DNA of 11,410 nt from Methanomicrobiales archaeon (GCA_028678905.1 JAJRCO010000263.1:1-11410); one strand, 5' to 3'; shown: positions 1 through 6,501, numbered from the stretch's first letter. A program made the numbers and translations. The notes: generated from the letters alone by a model not told the origin.

Positions 1-154
1 CCATCACCCCCTTCGCAACGAGGTAATAACCACTCTTTTCCATGCAGCTATATTGCTGGAGGGACTTCATTAAGGCATTCGCGAAATCCGAAGGAAATTT
101 TTTATCGCATTATCTGGTTGAGGGATCATTCCCGAGTAGGCACACTCACCGCTC

Positions 155-162
155 CCTTTATA
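155..162 (+). promoter_or_regulatory. Probable TATA box of tpiA
   Basis: The octamer CTTTATAC lies about 40 bases before the chosen tpiA start. An archaeal TATA box here would place the transcription start near 184, just ahead of the GGAGA ribosome binding site at 188-192, giving a leader of about 15 bases. This is a pattern match only. A second T-rich candidate (TTTTTTATC, 98-106) lies further upstream. The rest of 1-198 shows no convincing gene on either strand. Confidence 0.4.
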
Positions 163-198
163 CGAACCGGACTCACAGTGTTCAATCGGAGATACTGG

Positions 199-867
199 AT
201 GAACAGGCCTCTGATTGTCATCAACTGTAAGGTATACCACGAAGGAACTGGCGGAAGGGCTGATAGGATTGCCCGGAGTGCCCAGGATGTTGCGGACGAG
301 AGTGGGGTGGCGATGGCCATCGCCCCTGCATTCACGGATCTTCACCGCATCTCCCATCATTTCAATTTACCGGTCTTTGCCCAGCACCTGGATGGAATCT
401 CACCTGGAGCACATACCGGGTATATCACTGCGGAGGCAATCCGAAGTGCAGGAGCCCAAGGAACCCTCCTGAATCATTCGGAAAGAAGAATTACCCTTGC
501 AGACCTCGAAGCCGCGATCAGGGCAGCAAAAGAGCACCACCTGGAGACCATCGTCTGTACCAACAACGATGCAACCTCCGCCGCTGCGGCAGCGCTCGGA
601 CCCGGTTATGTGGCGGTGGAGCCCCCCGAACTGATCGGAGGGAAGATCTCTGTCTCCGAAGCAGACCCCGAGATCATCCGCCGCTCCGTGGCTGCAGTTC
701 AGCGGATCAGCGCGGGGGTGAAAGTCCTGGCAGGGGCGGGAATACATTCAGGGAATTGTGTCAAGATTGCCCTTGATCTGGGGACAGACGGTGTGTTGCT
801 GGCATCCAGTGTGGTAAAAGCAGAAGATCCCGCGGCTGTCCTGCGCGACCTGGTCTCCCATCTCTGA
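199..867 (+). CDS. tpiA: Triosephosphate isomerase (archaeal type)
   Basis: Cytosolic enzyme interconverting dihydroxyacetone phosphate and glyceraldehyde 3-phosphate in glycolysis/gluconeogenesis. The protein is 222 residues, the short length typical of archaeal TIMs (bacterial ones are about 250). Visible active-site elements are Asn9 and Lys11 in INCK, the electrophilic His93 in LNHSERR, the catalytic base Glu141 in AVEPPELIG, the phosphate-binding GAGIHSG loop (179-185) and GVLLASS near 198-204. The start at 199 is chosen because archaeal TIMs begin with a few residues before the first beta strand (MNRPLIVIN) and because GGAGA at 188-192 sits 6 bases upstream. An in-frame ATG at 118 would add 27 residues with no counterpart in the family. 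The gene converges on the CBS-domain regulator with only 5 bases between the stop codons, and no T-run follows it. Confidence 0.96.
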   Translation: MNRPLIVINCKVYHEGTGGRADRIARSAQDVADESGVAMAIAPAFTDLHRISHHFNLPVFAQHLDGISPGAHTGYITAEAIRSAGAQGTLLNHSERRITLADLEAAIRAAKEHHLETIVCTNNDATSAAAAALGPGYVAVEPPELIGGKISVSEADPEIIRRSVAAVQRISAGVKVLAGAGIHSGNCVKIALDLGTDGVLLASSVVKAEDPAAVLRDLVSHL

Positions 868-872
868 TCGCA

Positions 873-1427
873 TCAGGTGATCAGGGAGATTAGATCGTGC
901 TTGGTGATGACCCCCTGAATAGCTCCCCGGTCGACCACCAACACTGCATGGTTGTCTTGGAGGAGATGCACCACGACAGTCAGGTCTGCATCGGGAGGGA
1001 CGGTGGGAAAACCGGACTCCATACAGTCTCGTACCAGGGGTGCCGTTTCCCGGGAGAATGTTCCCCGATCCATCGCGGTCACGATGGCGGTCTCTGAGAT
1101 GCATCCCACCGGAACCCCGTTTTCAAGAACCGGCACCTGGGAAATTCCTCGTTCCTCCATGATGCCGACCGCCCGGGAGATAGGATCTGAAACAAGGACG
1201 CTGAAGACCGGCCGGCACATCACATGGTGGGCGGTGACTTTTGAACGCCCTGCCTCGGTAAGCACGTCGATCACTTTTCGTAAGGTGCTTACCCGGGGGT
1301 CCACAGTACCGGACTCGATTCGGGCTATCATGGATTGACTGACCCCGGCGAGCCGTGCAACGTCAGCCTGTTTAAGACCCAAGCTCTCCCTCTTTCTCTT
1401 TAGTTCTGCTGGGGTGGGAATGTTCAT
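873..1427 (-). CDS. XRE-type HTH transcriptional regulator with two CBS domains
   Basis: A 184-residue protein with an N-terminal Cro/C1-type helix-turn-helix (about residues 7-60; core LKQADVARLAGVSQSMIARI, then ESG) followed by a CBS pair (about 66-122 and 128-183, with repeats of the kind ISQVPVLENGVPVG and AVLVVDRGAIQGVITKHDL). CBS pairs usually bind adenosine nucleotides or S-adenosylmethionine, so a ligand-responsive DNA-binding protein is inferred. This architecture is common in methanogens, but I know of no assigned target. The start at 1427 is preferred because the HTH begins directly after it (MNIPTPAELKRKRESLGL). The frame stays open to an ATG at 1565, but the extra 46 residues look like untranslated leader and include the putative TATA box. 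The ribosome site is weak (AGGG 4 bases before the ATG). It is convergent with tpiA; a role in controlling tpiA is not shown. Confidence 0.9.
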   Translation of the reverse strand: MNIPTPAELKRKRESLGLKQADVARLAGVSQSMIARIESGTVDPRVSTLRKVIDVLTEAGRSKVTAHHVMCRPVFSVLVSDPISRAVGIMEERGISQVPVLENGVPVGCISETAIVTAMDRGTFSRETAPLVRDCMESGFPTVPPDADLTVVVHLLQDNHAVLVVDRGAIQGVITKHDLISLIT

Positions 1428-1548
1428 GTAACCCTGTCTTTTTCGATTTCTGGGTCCGATGAGATCTGGGCAGATGATAGCAGGATACGGGTATGTATGC
1501 TGAGAGATGACCGGATCTGAAATAGTACTACTCAGGTCCTGGATGCTC

Positions 1549-1558
1549 ATATATATTA
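1549..1558 (-). promoter_or_regulatory. Probable TATA box of the CBS-HTH regulator
   Basis: On the minus strand this reads TAATATATAT, a good archaeal TATA-like element. It would place the transcript start near 1525, giving an untranslated leader of roughly 100 bases before the ATG at 1427. Its position inside the N-terminally extended reading frame argues for the downstream start. Pattern match only. Confidence 0.4.
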
Positions 1559-1839
1559 CCCTCACTCATATTGCGGGAATAAAAATATTGACGGGAATAA
1601 TGAGGTCACGAGATTCCTGCGTACTATTATACCTTACAATTCAGTACGATCCTTCGTGTTTCTAGTCCTCGATAGCGATGGAGTATTCACGCGGGTTCAA
1701 AAGGTCGGATTGTTTTTTTGGAAAAGACCAGCAGAGCCAACCCCTTTGTTCTCAAATCGTCATGACCAGGAATATTCATCCTTGATACCACCTGCCGGTG
1801 AACCCCCCAATCTTTCGGAGGTATAGGGAAATGAAATAC
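1559..1839. other. Intergenic stretch without a supported gene
   Basis: I see no coding region with recognisable protein features and no tRNA-like fold on either strand. The region is more A+T-rich than its surroundings. It holds a run of seven T (1713-1719) that could end a plus-strand transcript, but no plus-strand gene feeds it. On the minus strand, 1577-1590 reads as a T-rich stretch that could be the end of the upstream transcript or part of the regulator's promoter. A small unannotated RNA is possible but not supported. Confidence 0.5.
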
Positions 1840-2163
1840 TCAGAGACTCTGGAGGATGGCGGACAGGACTGTGATATTCCAGAAAGCAGGGATGAAATTG
1901 ATCCCGCACACGGTGCCCAGTAGAATGTGATCTCCATGGTGGTTAATCCAGCGCGAAAATACTGCGAGAACTACGATCAGCAATAGTCCCGTCGCCTTAA
2001 TGCCGAGGAACAGAACCGGATCCTGTACATACGGAGCGATGAACGGGTTAAGCTCATGATACCCGTTGCGGATACCGACTCCGGTGGTGATGACATCCAC
2101 CAGAGACAAGCTGGCGATGAGGAGGATGAGCAGAAGACTGATATCAATGTGCCGGAATTTCAT
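1840..2163 (-). CDS. Small three-helix membrane protein, DUF5658-like
   Basis: A 107-residue protein with three hydrophobic segments: about residues 8-28 (ISLLLILLIASLSLVDVITT), 49-70 (PVLFLGIKATGLLLIVVLAV) and 80-105. The Asp in the first helix, followed by a loop with NGYHELNPFIAPYV, matches the D...G..E.NP pattern I associate with the DUF5658 family of small archaeal and bacterial membrane proteins. Function is unknown. The start at 2163 is chosen because GGTGGTGA (2175-2168, minus) lies 4 bases before the ATG and closely resembles the archaeal GGAGGTGA consensus; an upstream in-frame ATG at 2196 would put this site inside the coding region. It lies on the same strand as rnpB, about 100 bases downstream of the RNA's 3' end, so read-through from rnpB is possible. 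Confidence 0.75.
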   Translation of the reverse strand: MKFRHIDISLLLILLIASLSLVDVITTGVGIRNGYHELNPFIAPYVQDPVLFLGIKATGLLLIVVLAVFSRWINHHGDHILLGTVCGINFIPAFWNITVLSAILQSL

Positions 2164-2233
2164 ACGGTCACCACCAGATCTTATTTTAAGATACATCGAA
2201 ATGCATCCATATCAATGTTGCGCGAATAGGATG

Positions 2234-2247
2234 CCGCGGGCCCACGG
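2234..2247 (-). other. GC-rich hairpin between rnpB and the DUF5658-like gene
   Basis: On the minus strand CCGUGGGCCCGCGG can fold into a 5-base-pair stem (one G-U pair) with a GGCC tetraloop. It lies about 17-30 bases after the predicted 3' end of RNase P RNA. No U-run follows, so it is not a classical terminator. It could be a processing or attenuation element, or chance. Confidence 0.25.
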
Positions 2248-2263
2248 ATAATATCAATAAGAA

Positions 2264-2610
2264 TGAGTGGGAGGAGTAAGCCCCCTTCTGTTCCAAGCGG
2301 CATTCAGCTTCGCGCCATACCCGGGCTGGTTCCGGACCTCCCTTTCGCCCTATTCTGGCTTGCACCCGCAGGGGTTCACCGTTTCATCGATTCCCGCCGC
2401 TGTGCTCAACGAGTTATCTCGCAGATTTCTGCTTCTTGCCAGAACCAACTATGATTCATGGCTCAGTCGTATTCATGGCTGTCAGCGGGCCGTGTCGTTT
2501 CTGTGTCAGAGCCGTGACTCTCGCCACCCGTATTTGCATACGGCTGCGTGTCCGGGGGTGGGGGGACTTTCCTCAGTGGAAACATTCCACCGTAAGCCGC
2601 TCTCTCCCTC
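2264..2610 (-). ncRNA. rnpB: RNase P RNA, archaeal (type A-like)
   Basis: RNA subunit of ribonuclease P, which cleaves 5' leaders from pre-tRNAs. Read on the minus strand, 5' to 3': a P1 strand GGGAG (2608-2604) pairing with CUCCC (2273-2269); a P2 strand GCGGC (2600-2596) pairing with GCCGC (2301-2297); a P3 hairpin GUGGAA-UGU-UUCCAC (2590-2576); the conserved CR-I element GAGGAAAGUCC (2574-2564); the CR-IV region with GAACCCC, GCAAGCC and AAUAGG (2378-2348); and CR-V, ACAGAAGGGGGCUUAC (about 2291-2276). The long-range P4 helix is explicit: the C-run after GAAAGU (2565-2560) pairs with GGGGG of CR-V (2285-2281). This replaces the CCGGG/CCCGG pairing of E. coli and so is a covariation. ACAGAAACGACAC in the middle is also typical. 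Ends are estimated from P1 and may be off by a few bases. Open reading frames crossing this stretch are coincidental. Confidence 0.93.
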
Positions 2611-2612
2611 TC

Positions 2613-2622
2613 CTATTATATT
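2613..2622 (+). promoter_or_regulatory. Probable TATA box of the AMMECR1 gene (leaderless transcript)
   Basis: CTATTATATT is centred about 28 bases before the ATG at 2646, so transcription would start within a few bases of the start codon. No Shine-Dalgarno sequence is present between the box and the ATG, which fits a leaderless mRNA. The box abuts the predicted 5' end of rnpB on the opposite strand. Confidence 0.5.
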
Positions 2623-2630
2623 CGGCGGCA

Positions 2631-2640
2631 CATTATTTAC
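2631..2640 (-). promoter_or_regulatory. Probable TATA box of rnpB
   Basis: On the minus strand this reads GTAAATAATG, centred about 25 bases upstream of the predicted rnpB 5' end near 2610. It lies between the AMMECR1 TATA box and that gene's start codon, so the two promoters interlock. Pattern and spacing only. Confidence 0.45.
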
Positions 2641-2645
2641 ATGTG

Positions 2646-3203
2646 ATGTATGCGCTTACAGACGAAGAAGGAATACTGGCGGTGAACATCGCTCGCCAGG
2701 CGCTCCGGTCCTCCCTGGCCGGGGAAGAATATACGGTGGAGGATCTTCCTCCGGTTTTTCAGGAAAAAAGAGGGGTCTTTGTTACCCTCAAACAGAGGGG
2801 GGAACTGCGGGGATGTATCGGTATCCCCTACCCAGTGATGCCACTGGGGGAGGCCCTCATCGAAGCCGCGGTCTGTTCTGGCCTCAACGACCCCCGCTTC
2901 CTCCCCCTTCATCGTTCGGAACTTCCCGAAACGGCCATCGAAATCACGATCTTAACCCCGCCGGAAAAGCTCGTCGCCCCTCCTGAACGCAGGCCTGAAG
3001 CTATCCAGGTGGGAAGGCATGGTCTGATCGTCAGGGGCGGGGGATGCAGCGGGCTCCTTCTTCCTCAGGTGCCCTGCGAGTGCGGATGGGGCAGCAGGGA
3101 GTTCCTGGATCACACCTGTATCAAGGCCGGACTGCGACCTGATTGCTGGAAGCGAAGCGATGTGGACGTATTCTTCTTCGAAGGACAGATCTTTCATGAG
3201 TAA
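2646..3203 (+). CDS. AMMECR1-domain protein (AmmeMemoRadiSam system protein A family)
   Basis: A 185-residue single-domain protein, near the usual length of archaeal AMMECR1 proteins. The family signature LRGCIG is at residues 54-59, followed by the conserved helix ending SGLNDPRFLPL (78-88). Further family-like elements are GCSGLLLPQV (123-132) and FLDHTCIKAGL (143-153). Molecular function is unknown. In many archaea and bacteria the family is associated with Memo-like and radical SAM proteins, neither of which is in this window. Several cysteines (57, 76, 124, 134, 136, 148, 157) are visible, some of which might bind metal; that is speculative. The start at 2646 is chosen because family similarity begins at MYALTDEEG and a TATA-like box lies 28 bases upstream. 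The reading frame is open to 2436, but that part overlaps rnpB and has no family resemblance. Confidence 0.93.
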   Translation: MYALTDEEGILAVNIARQALRSSLAGEEYTVEDLPPVFQEKRGVFVTLKQRGELRGCIGIPYPVMPLGEALIEAAVCSGLNDPRFLPLHRSELPETAIEITILTPPEKLVAPPERRPEAIQVGRHGLIVRGGGCSGLLLPQVPCECGWGSREFLDHTCIKAGLRPDCWKRSDVDVFFFEGQIFHE

Positions 3204-3254
3204 AGGTGATTGGCGGGTGTTCCCACATCCCTGAACGACCTTCAGTTTTGCCTT

Positions 3255-3268
3255 CGGATAGTTATCCG
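3255..3268. repeat. Perfect 6-base inverted repeat
   Basis: CGGATA and TATCCG are separated by GT, forming a perfect dyad about 50 bases after the AMMECR1 stop and 160 bases before tgtA. As RNA it would form a short hairpin with an AGUU loop. No T-run follows. It could be an operator or an mRNA 3'-end structure. A second, looser pair lies at 3311-3316 and 3325-3330 (ATTGAT/ATCAAT). The rest of 3204-3426 shows no gene. Confidence 0.35.
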
Positions 3269-3375
3269 TGAGGGAGCCATGAACTCCATTATACCATCAC
3301 CATCTGAAATATTGATTATCGTCCATCAATAGACGGTATCCCACTGTCTGACTACAGAGAAATCAAGAGCTCAAT

Positions 3376-3384
3376 AACTATTAT
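3376..3384 (+). promoter_or_regulatory. Possible TATA box of the tgtA-arcS operon
   Basis: AACTATTAT would put the transcript start near 3405, about 20 bases before the GTG start of tgtA. An alternative A+T-rich element, AAATATTG, lies at about 3307-3314. Both are pattern matches only. Confidence 0.3.
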
Positions 3385-3426
3385 CCAGCCGGGGATCAGA
3401 TGCATTAGGAACAATCCGGGGGATCC

Positions 3427-4869
3427 GTGGCTTTCGCGTTTGAGGTGCTCGAAAAGGACATCGCCGGCAGGTACGGGCGGCTGAAGGTGGGGCAGAAAAC
3501 AATGCGCACGCCGGCTCTCCTCCCTGTGATCAATCCCCACATTCCCCTGATCACCCCGCAAGAGATGAAAGTACTCGGCGTAGAAGCACTGATCACCAAT
3601 GCCTACATCTTTTTCCGTAGCGAACGCTACAGGGAACAGGTTATGCAGGAGGGTCTGCACCGCTTCCTTGATTTCGATGGGGTAATCATGACCGATTCCG
3701 GGGCTTTCCAGCAGTCGGTGTACGGAGAGGTGGAGATTACCAACCGGGAGACACTTGAATTCCAGAAGAGGATCGGTAGCGATATCGTGGTGCCTCTGGA
3801 CATTCCCACCCCACCTGGTGCGGATCGTGAAACCGCGGAAAGAGATCTACGCCTCACCCTGGATCGGCTCCGGGAGGCCCGGGAACTCGCCCCGGACAAC
3901 AGTGCTGGTCCCATCCAGGGGGGGATATATCCGGATCTGCGGAAAACCGCTGCAGAAAATGTCCAGGACCTGGGATTCGCCTTCTGTCCCTTGGGTGCGG
4001 TGGTGCCCCTGATGGAACAGTATAGATACCGTGACCTTGTTCGGGTGGTTCAGTCGGCGAAAAGCGGGCTTTCGCCCGCCACCGTGGTGCACCTGTTCGG
4101 GGCTGGACATCCCATGATGCTCCCACTTGCGGTGGCCATGGGCTGCGATCTATTCGATTCTGCCGCGTATGCGCTGTTTGCACGGGACCGGAGATATTTC
4201 ACCTCTCACGGAAGCTACCGTCTCGATGAGATGGCTTATCTTCCCTGTCCCTGTGAGATCTGCCGGCATCGCACCGCACAGGAAATGAAAAACGACCCGG
4301 AGGTCGAGAGGCTTCTCGCCTTCCACAATCTATACGTTACCCTGGCGGAGATCGCCCGTATCCGTCAGGCCATCCAGGAAGGGAGCCTCTGGGAACTGGT
4401 GGATGAATGCTGCCGCAACCATCCCCGCCTGCTCGAAGGATATCGGGAGTTCCTGAAATATGCCCGACAGCTGGAACGTCAGGATCGAGTCTCCAAATAC
4501 CGTTTCTTTTATCGTGGGAAGGAGAGCTGCCACCGGACAGAAGTGCTCCGTTATCAGGACCGGCTCAAAGGCCTTTCCCTGGAACATCAGGTGATCATCT
4601 CTCTGGTGGGGGCTATTCCCGCGTCCGGACAGGTCCTGTACTTCAAACCTCCTTTCGGACCATATCCTGCGGAACTCGCCGAAACGTTCCCCATAGGACA
4701 GAGCGTCATCCCCTCCTGGGACGAACCGATGATCCGGCAAGGCTGTGCCGGTATCCGGCAGCTGCTCTATTCACACCCATACAGCCATTTCACCATCGTC
4801 GCGGGAGAAGAGTGGTATGATATGGTGTCCAGAGAAATCCCTCAGGCTGAGGTCAGACGTTGTCTGTAG
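3427..4869 (+). CDS. tgtA: tRNA-guanine(15) transglycosylase (archaeosine pathway), PUA-less form
   Basis: Exchanges guanine 15 in the D-loop of tRNA for preQ0, the first tRNA-level step of archaeosine synthesis. The protein is 480 residues. The TIM-barrel catalytic domain shows the base-recognition Asp90 in MTDSGAFQ, D125 in PLDIPTPP, QGG at 164-166, and Asp244 in DLFDSAAYALF, which corresponds to the nucleophile. The zinc site is CPCEIC (Cys274, Cys276, Cys279) with His300 in FHNLY. The remaining ~170 residues correspond to the archaea-specific C1/C2 region. Full-length archaeal enzymes are about 580 residues and end in a PUA domain; none is visible here, and the downstream arcS product carries one. 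The start is a GTG at 3427, chosen because the family begins at FEVLEKDIAGRYGRL; no clear Shine-Dalgarno is placed well. The stop TAG at 4867-4869 overlaps arcS. Confidence 0.95.
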   Translation: MAFAFEVLEKDIAGRYGRLKVGQKTMRTPALLPVINPHIPLITPQEMKVLGVEALITNAYIFFRSERYREQVMQEGLHRFLDFDGVIMTDSGAFQQSVYGEVEITNRETLEFQKRIGSDIVVPLDIPTPPGADRETAERDLRLTLDRLREARELAPDNSAGPIQGGIYPDLRKTAAENVQDLGFAFCPLGAVVPLMEQYRYRDLVRVVQSAKSGLSPATVVHLFGAGHPMMLPLAVAMGCDLFDSAAYALFARDRRYFTSHGSYRLDEMAYLPCPCEICRHRTAQEMKNDPEVERLLAFHNLYVTLAEIARIRQAIQEGSLWELVDECCRNHPRLLEGYREFLKYARQLERQDRVSKYRFFYRGKESCHRTEVLRYQDRLKGLSLEHQVIISLVGAIPASGQVLYFKPPFGPYPAELAETFPIGQSVIPSWDEPMIRQGCAGIRQLLYSHPYSHFTIVAGEEWYDMVSREIPQAEVRRCL

Positions 4870-6494
4870 TGGATATCCGGAAACGGGACGGGCTCGCCAG
4901 AACGGGTTTTTTTGCATATCGCGGTGAAAAAAAGGCTTTCCCCAATGCCCTCGATATGCTGGAAGCCTTTCCATCCCTCCGGGAAAGGGCGCTCTCGCAC
5001 GTCCCTCTAGCGGTGGACCCCGAATTTGTCCGGACCTGGCACCGAAGGGGTGAGGAGGAACCCTTTTCGCTCCATCCACTGACAGTATCGGATATCCCCC
5101 ATGGAAGTTGTGTCATGGTGCCGGGCTGGCATACTGCGCTGGCGAACCCTTCGGCATATGTGGACTGGCTTGTCGCGTTGAAAGAACAAGTCCCTCCGGA
5201 CACTCTCTGGTACGCACCCGCTGCTGCCCTTCCCGGGACTGCGGCCATACTTCTGTACTCAGGGTTCGATCTCTTCGATTTCACCGGCACAGACCTGAAA
5301 TCCGCACAGAATCTGTTTTGCACATCAGAAGGAATATTCCCCGGTGAATGGCTGGAGAAGGGGCTCTGCGGGTGCGAGGGGTGCCAGGAGGGGGATCTCC
5401 GCCTGCATAACCGCAAAGCCCTCCAGCAGGAGCTGGCGTTAGGATCACAATTCATCGCTGGCGGGAATCTGCGGGAGCTGGTTGAAGCCCGGTGCCGGAT
5501 GGATGCCCACCAGGTTGCAATCCTGCGCAACCTAGATACCCGTTTTGGATTTCTGGAGCCGCGATCCCCCATCGTACGGAGCATTCCTTTTCTCGCAAAC
5601 AGTGGTGACGCCCTTTCACGAGTGGAAGTGAAGCGATTCGCGGAACGGGTGATAACCCGCTACCGCCCGCCTGCCGCCGATGTTGCGTTGCTCCTGCCGT
5701 GTTCCGCGCGCAAGCCGTACTCTCTCTCGCGGAGCCACCGCAAGTTCCATGCTGTGGTGGGGCGTCGGGCACATGAACTGATGATCACCTCCCCCCTCGG
5801 TCTAGTGCCCCGAGAACTGGAACACCTCTACCCTGCCGCACACTATGACGTCCCGGTGACCGGGTACTGGGATCGGGAAGAACTGCACTGGGTTTCTTCT
5901 GTCCTTGCAGAATACCTCCGTCGGCATTCCTACCGACGCATCATCGCCCATCTGGAAGGGGGGGCATTGACCGCTGCGGAGATGGCCGCAGAACAGTGCG
6001 GAGTGCCGCTTGAGTGCACCTGTACCGGGCCGACCGGGAGCAAGGAGTCCTTGGAGGCACTCGACCGGGCTCTAAAAGGTGAGCGTCGGGTCCCGGAGAC
6101 TGCCCTGATCCGGGGAATCCTCTCCTGGCAGTTCGATGTAGAGATCGACCTCCGGGGGATGCGGCTGCGCAGCAGGGGGCCGGAGATCTACGTGATGCAG
6201 GATAAGGAACAACTGTTCAGTCTCTCTCCTGATACCGGGCTCTTTACCCCGACTTTCGCGGGATGGCGACTGCTGGGGGAGGGATACCGGGTGCAGATCG
6301 ATCGGTTCATCCCAAAAGGCGACATTCTTGCCCCCGGTGTCGTATCGGCGGACGATCGCATCCGGGAGGGTGACGAGGTGTTCGTTACCGGTGAAGGTGT
6401 CCGGGCGACTGGACGGGCGGCCATGGGAGCAGCCGAAATGCTCTCATCAGCCCGGGGGGTGGCAGTACGGGTTCGAAAGGTATTGAAAGGGTAA
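4860..6494 (+). CDS. arcS: Archaeosine synthase ArcS (TgtA2)
   Basis: Acts after TgtA: in characterised systems ArcS attaches lysine to preQ0 at position 15, and the radical SAM partner RaSEA then releases archaeosine. RaSEA is not in this window. The protein is 544 residues. The N-terminal part (about 1-230) is a degenerate TGT-like domain that keeps GFDLFD (135-140) and a zinc-type CGCEGC (Cys170, Cys172, Cys175) with His183-Asn184. The ArcS signature PCSARKPYSLSRSH is at 280-293. A PUA domain occupies about 465-543 (FIPKGDILAPGVV onwards). Two starts compete: TTG at 4860, with GAGGT 6 bases upstream (4849-4853), and GTG at 4869, overlapping the tgtA stop as TAGTG. I keep 4860 for the ribosome-site spacing; the difference is three residues. 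Translational coupling with tgtA is likely either way. Confidence 0.94.
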   Translation: MSVVDIRKRDGLARTGFFAYRGEKKAFPNALDMLEAFPSLRERALSHVPLAVDPEFVRTWHRRGEEEPFSLHPLTVSDIPHGSCVMVPGWHTALANPSAYVDWLVALKEQVPPDTLWYAPAAALPGTAAILLYSGFDLFDFTGTDLKSAQNLFCTSEGIFPGEWLEKGLCGCEGCQEGDLRLHNRKALQQELALGSQFIAGGNLRELVEARCRMDAHQVAILRNLDTRFGFLEPRSPIVRSIPFLANSGDALSRVEVKRFAERVITRYRPPAADVALLLPCSARKPYSLSRSHRKFHAVVGRRAHELMITSPLGLVPRELEHLYPAAHYDVPVTGYWDREELHWVSSVLAEYLRRHSYRRIIAHLEGGALTAAEMAAEQCGVPLECTCTGPTGSKESLEALDRALKGERRVPETALIRGILSWQFDVEIDLRGMRLRSRGPEIYVMQDKEQLFSLSPDTGLFTPTFAGWRLLGEGYRVQIDRFIPKGDILAPGVVSADDRIREGDEVFVTGEGVRATGRAAMGAAEMLSSARGVAVRVRKVLKG

Positions 6495-6501
6495 TACCCC
6501 A

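Noticed and set aside
118..198. N-terminal extension of tpiA from an ATG at 118
   Set aside because: Adds residues not found in archaeal TIMs, covers the putative promoter, and the ATG at 199 has a well-placed ribosome site.
1473..1525. Possible C/D box guide RNA (ATGATA, CTGA, ATGACC, CTGA)
   Set aside because: The boxes deviate from RUGAUGA, and the second guide interval is only about 5 bases, too short for a working archaeal C/D RNA.
1690..1707. tRNA-like T-loop GGGTTCAAA
   Set aside because: The flanking bases do not form a T stem, and no acceptor, D or anticodon arms can be paired around it.
2436..2645. N-terminal extension of the AMMECR1 protein from 2436
   Set aside because: Overlaps rnpB on the other strand and both promoters; family similarity starts at 2646.
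2267..2986. 239-residue plus-strand reading frame
   Set aside because: Its first half is antisense to RNase P RNA and its second half is out of frame with the AMMECR1 gene; the translation is rich in Pro, Gly, Arg and Ser with no family resemblance.
4853..5584. 243-residue minus-strand reading frame opposite arcS
   Set aside because: Arg/Ser-rich shadow of arcS without domains.
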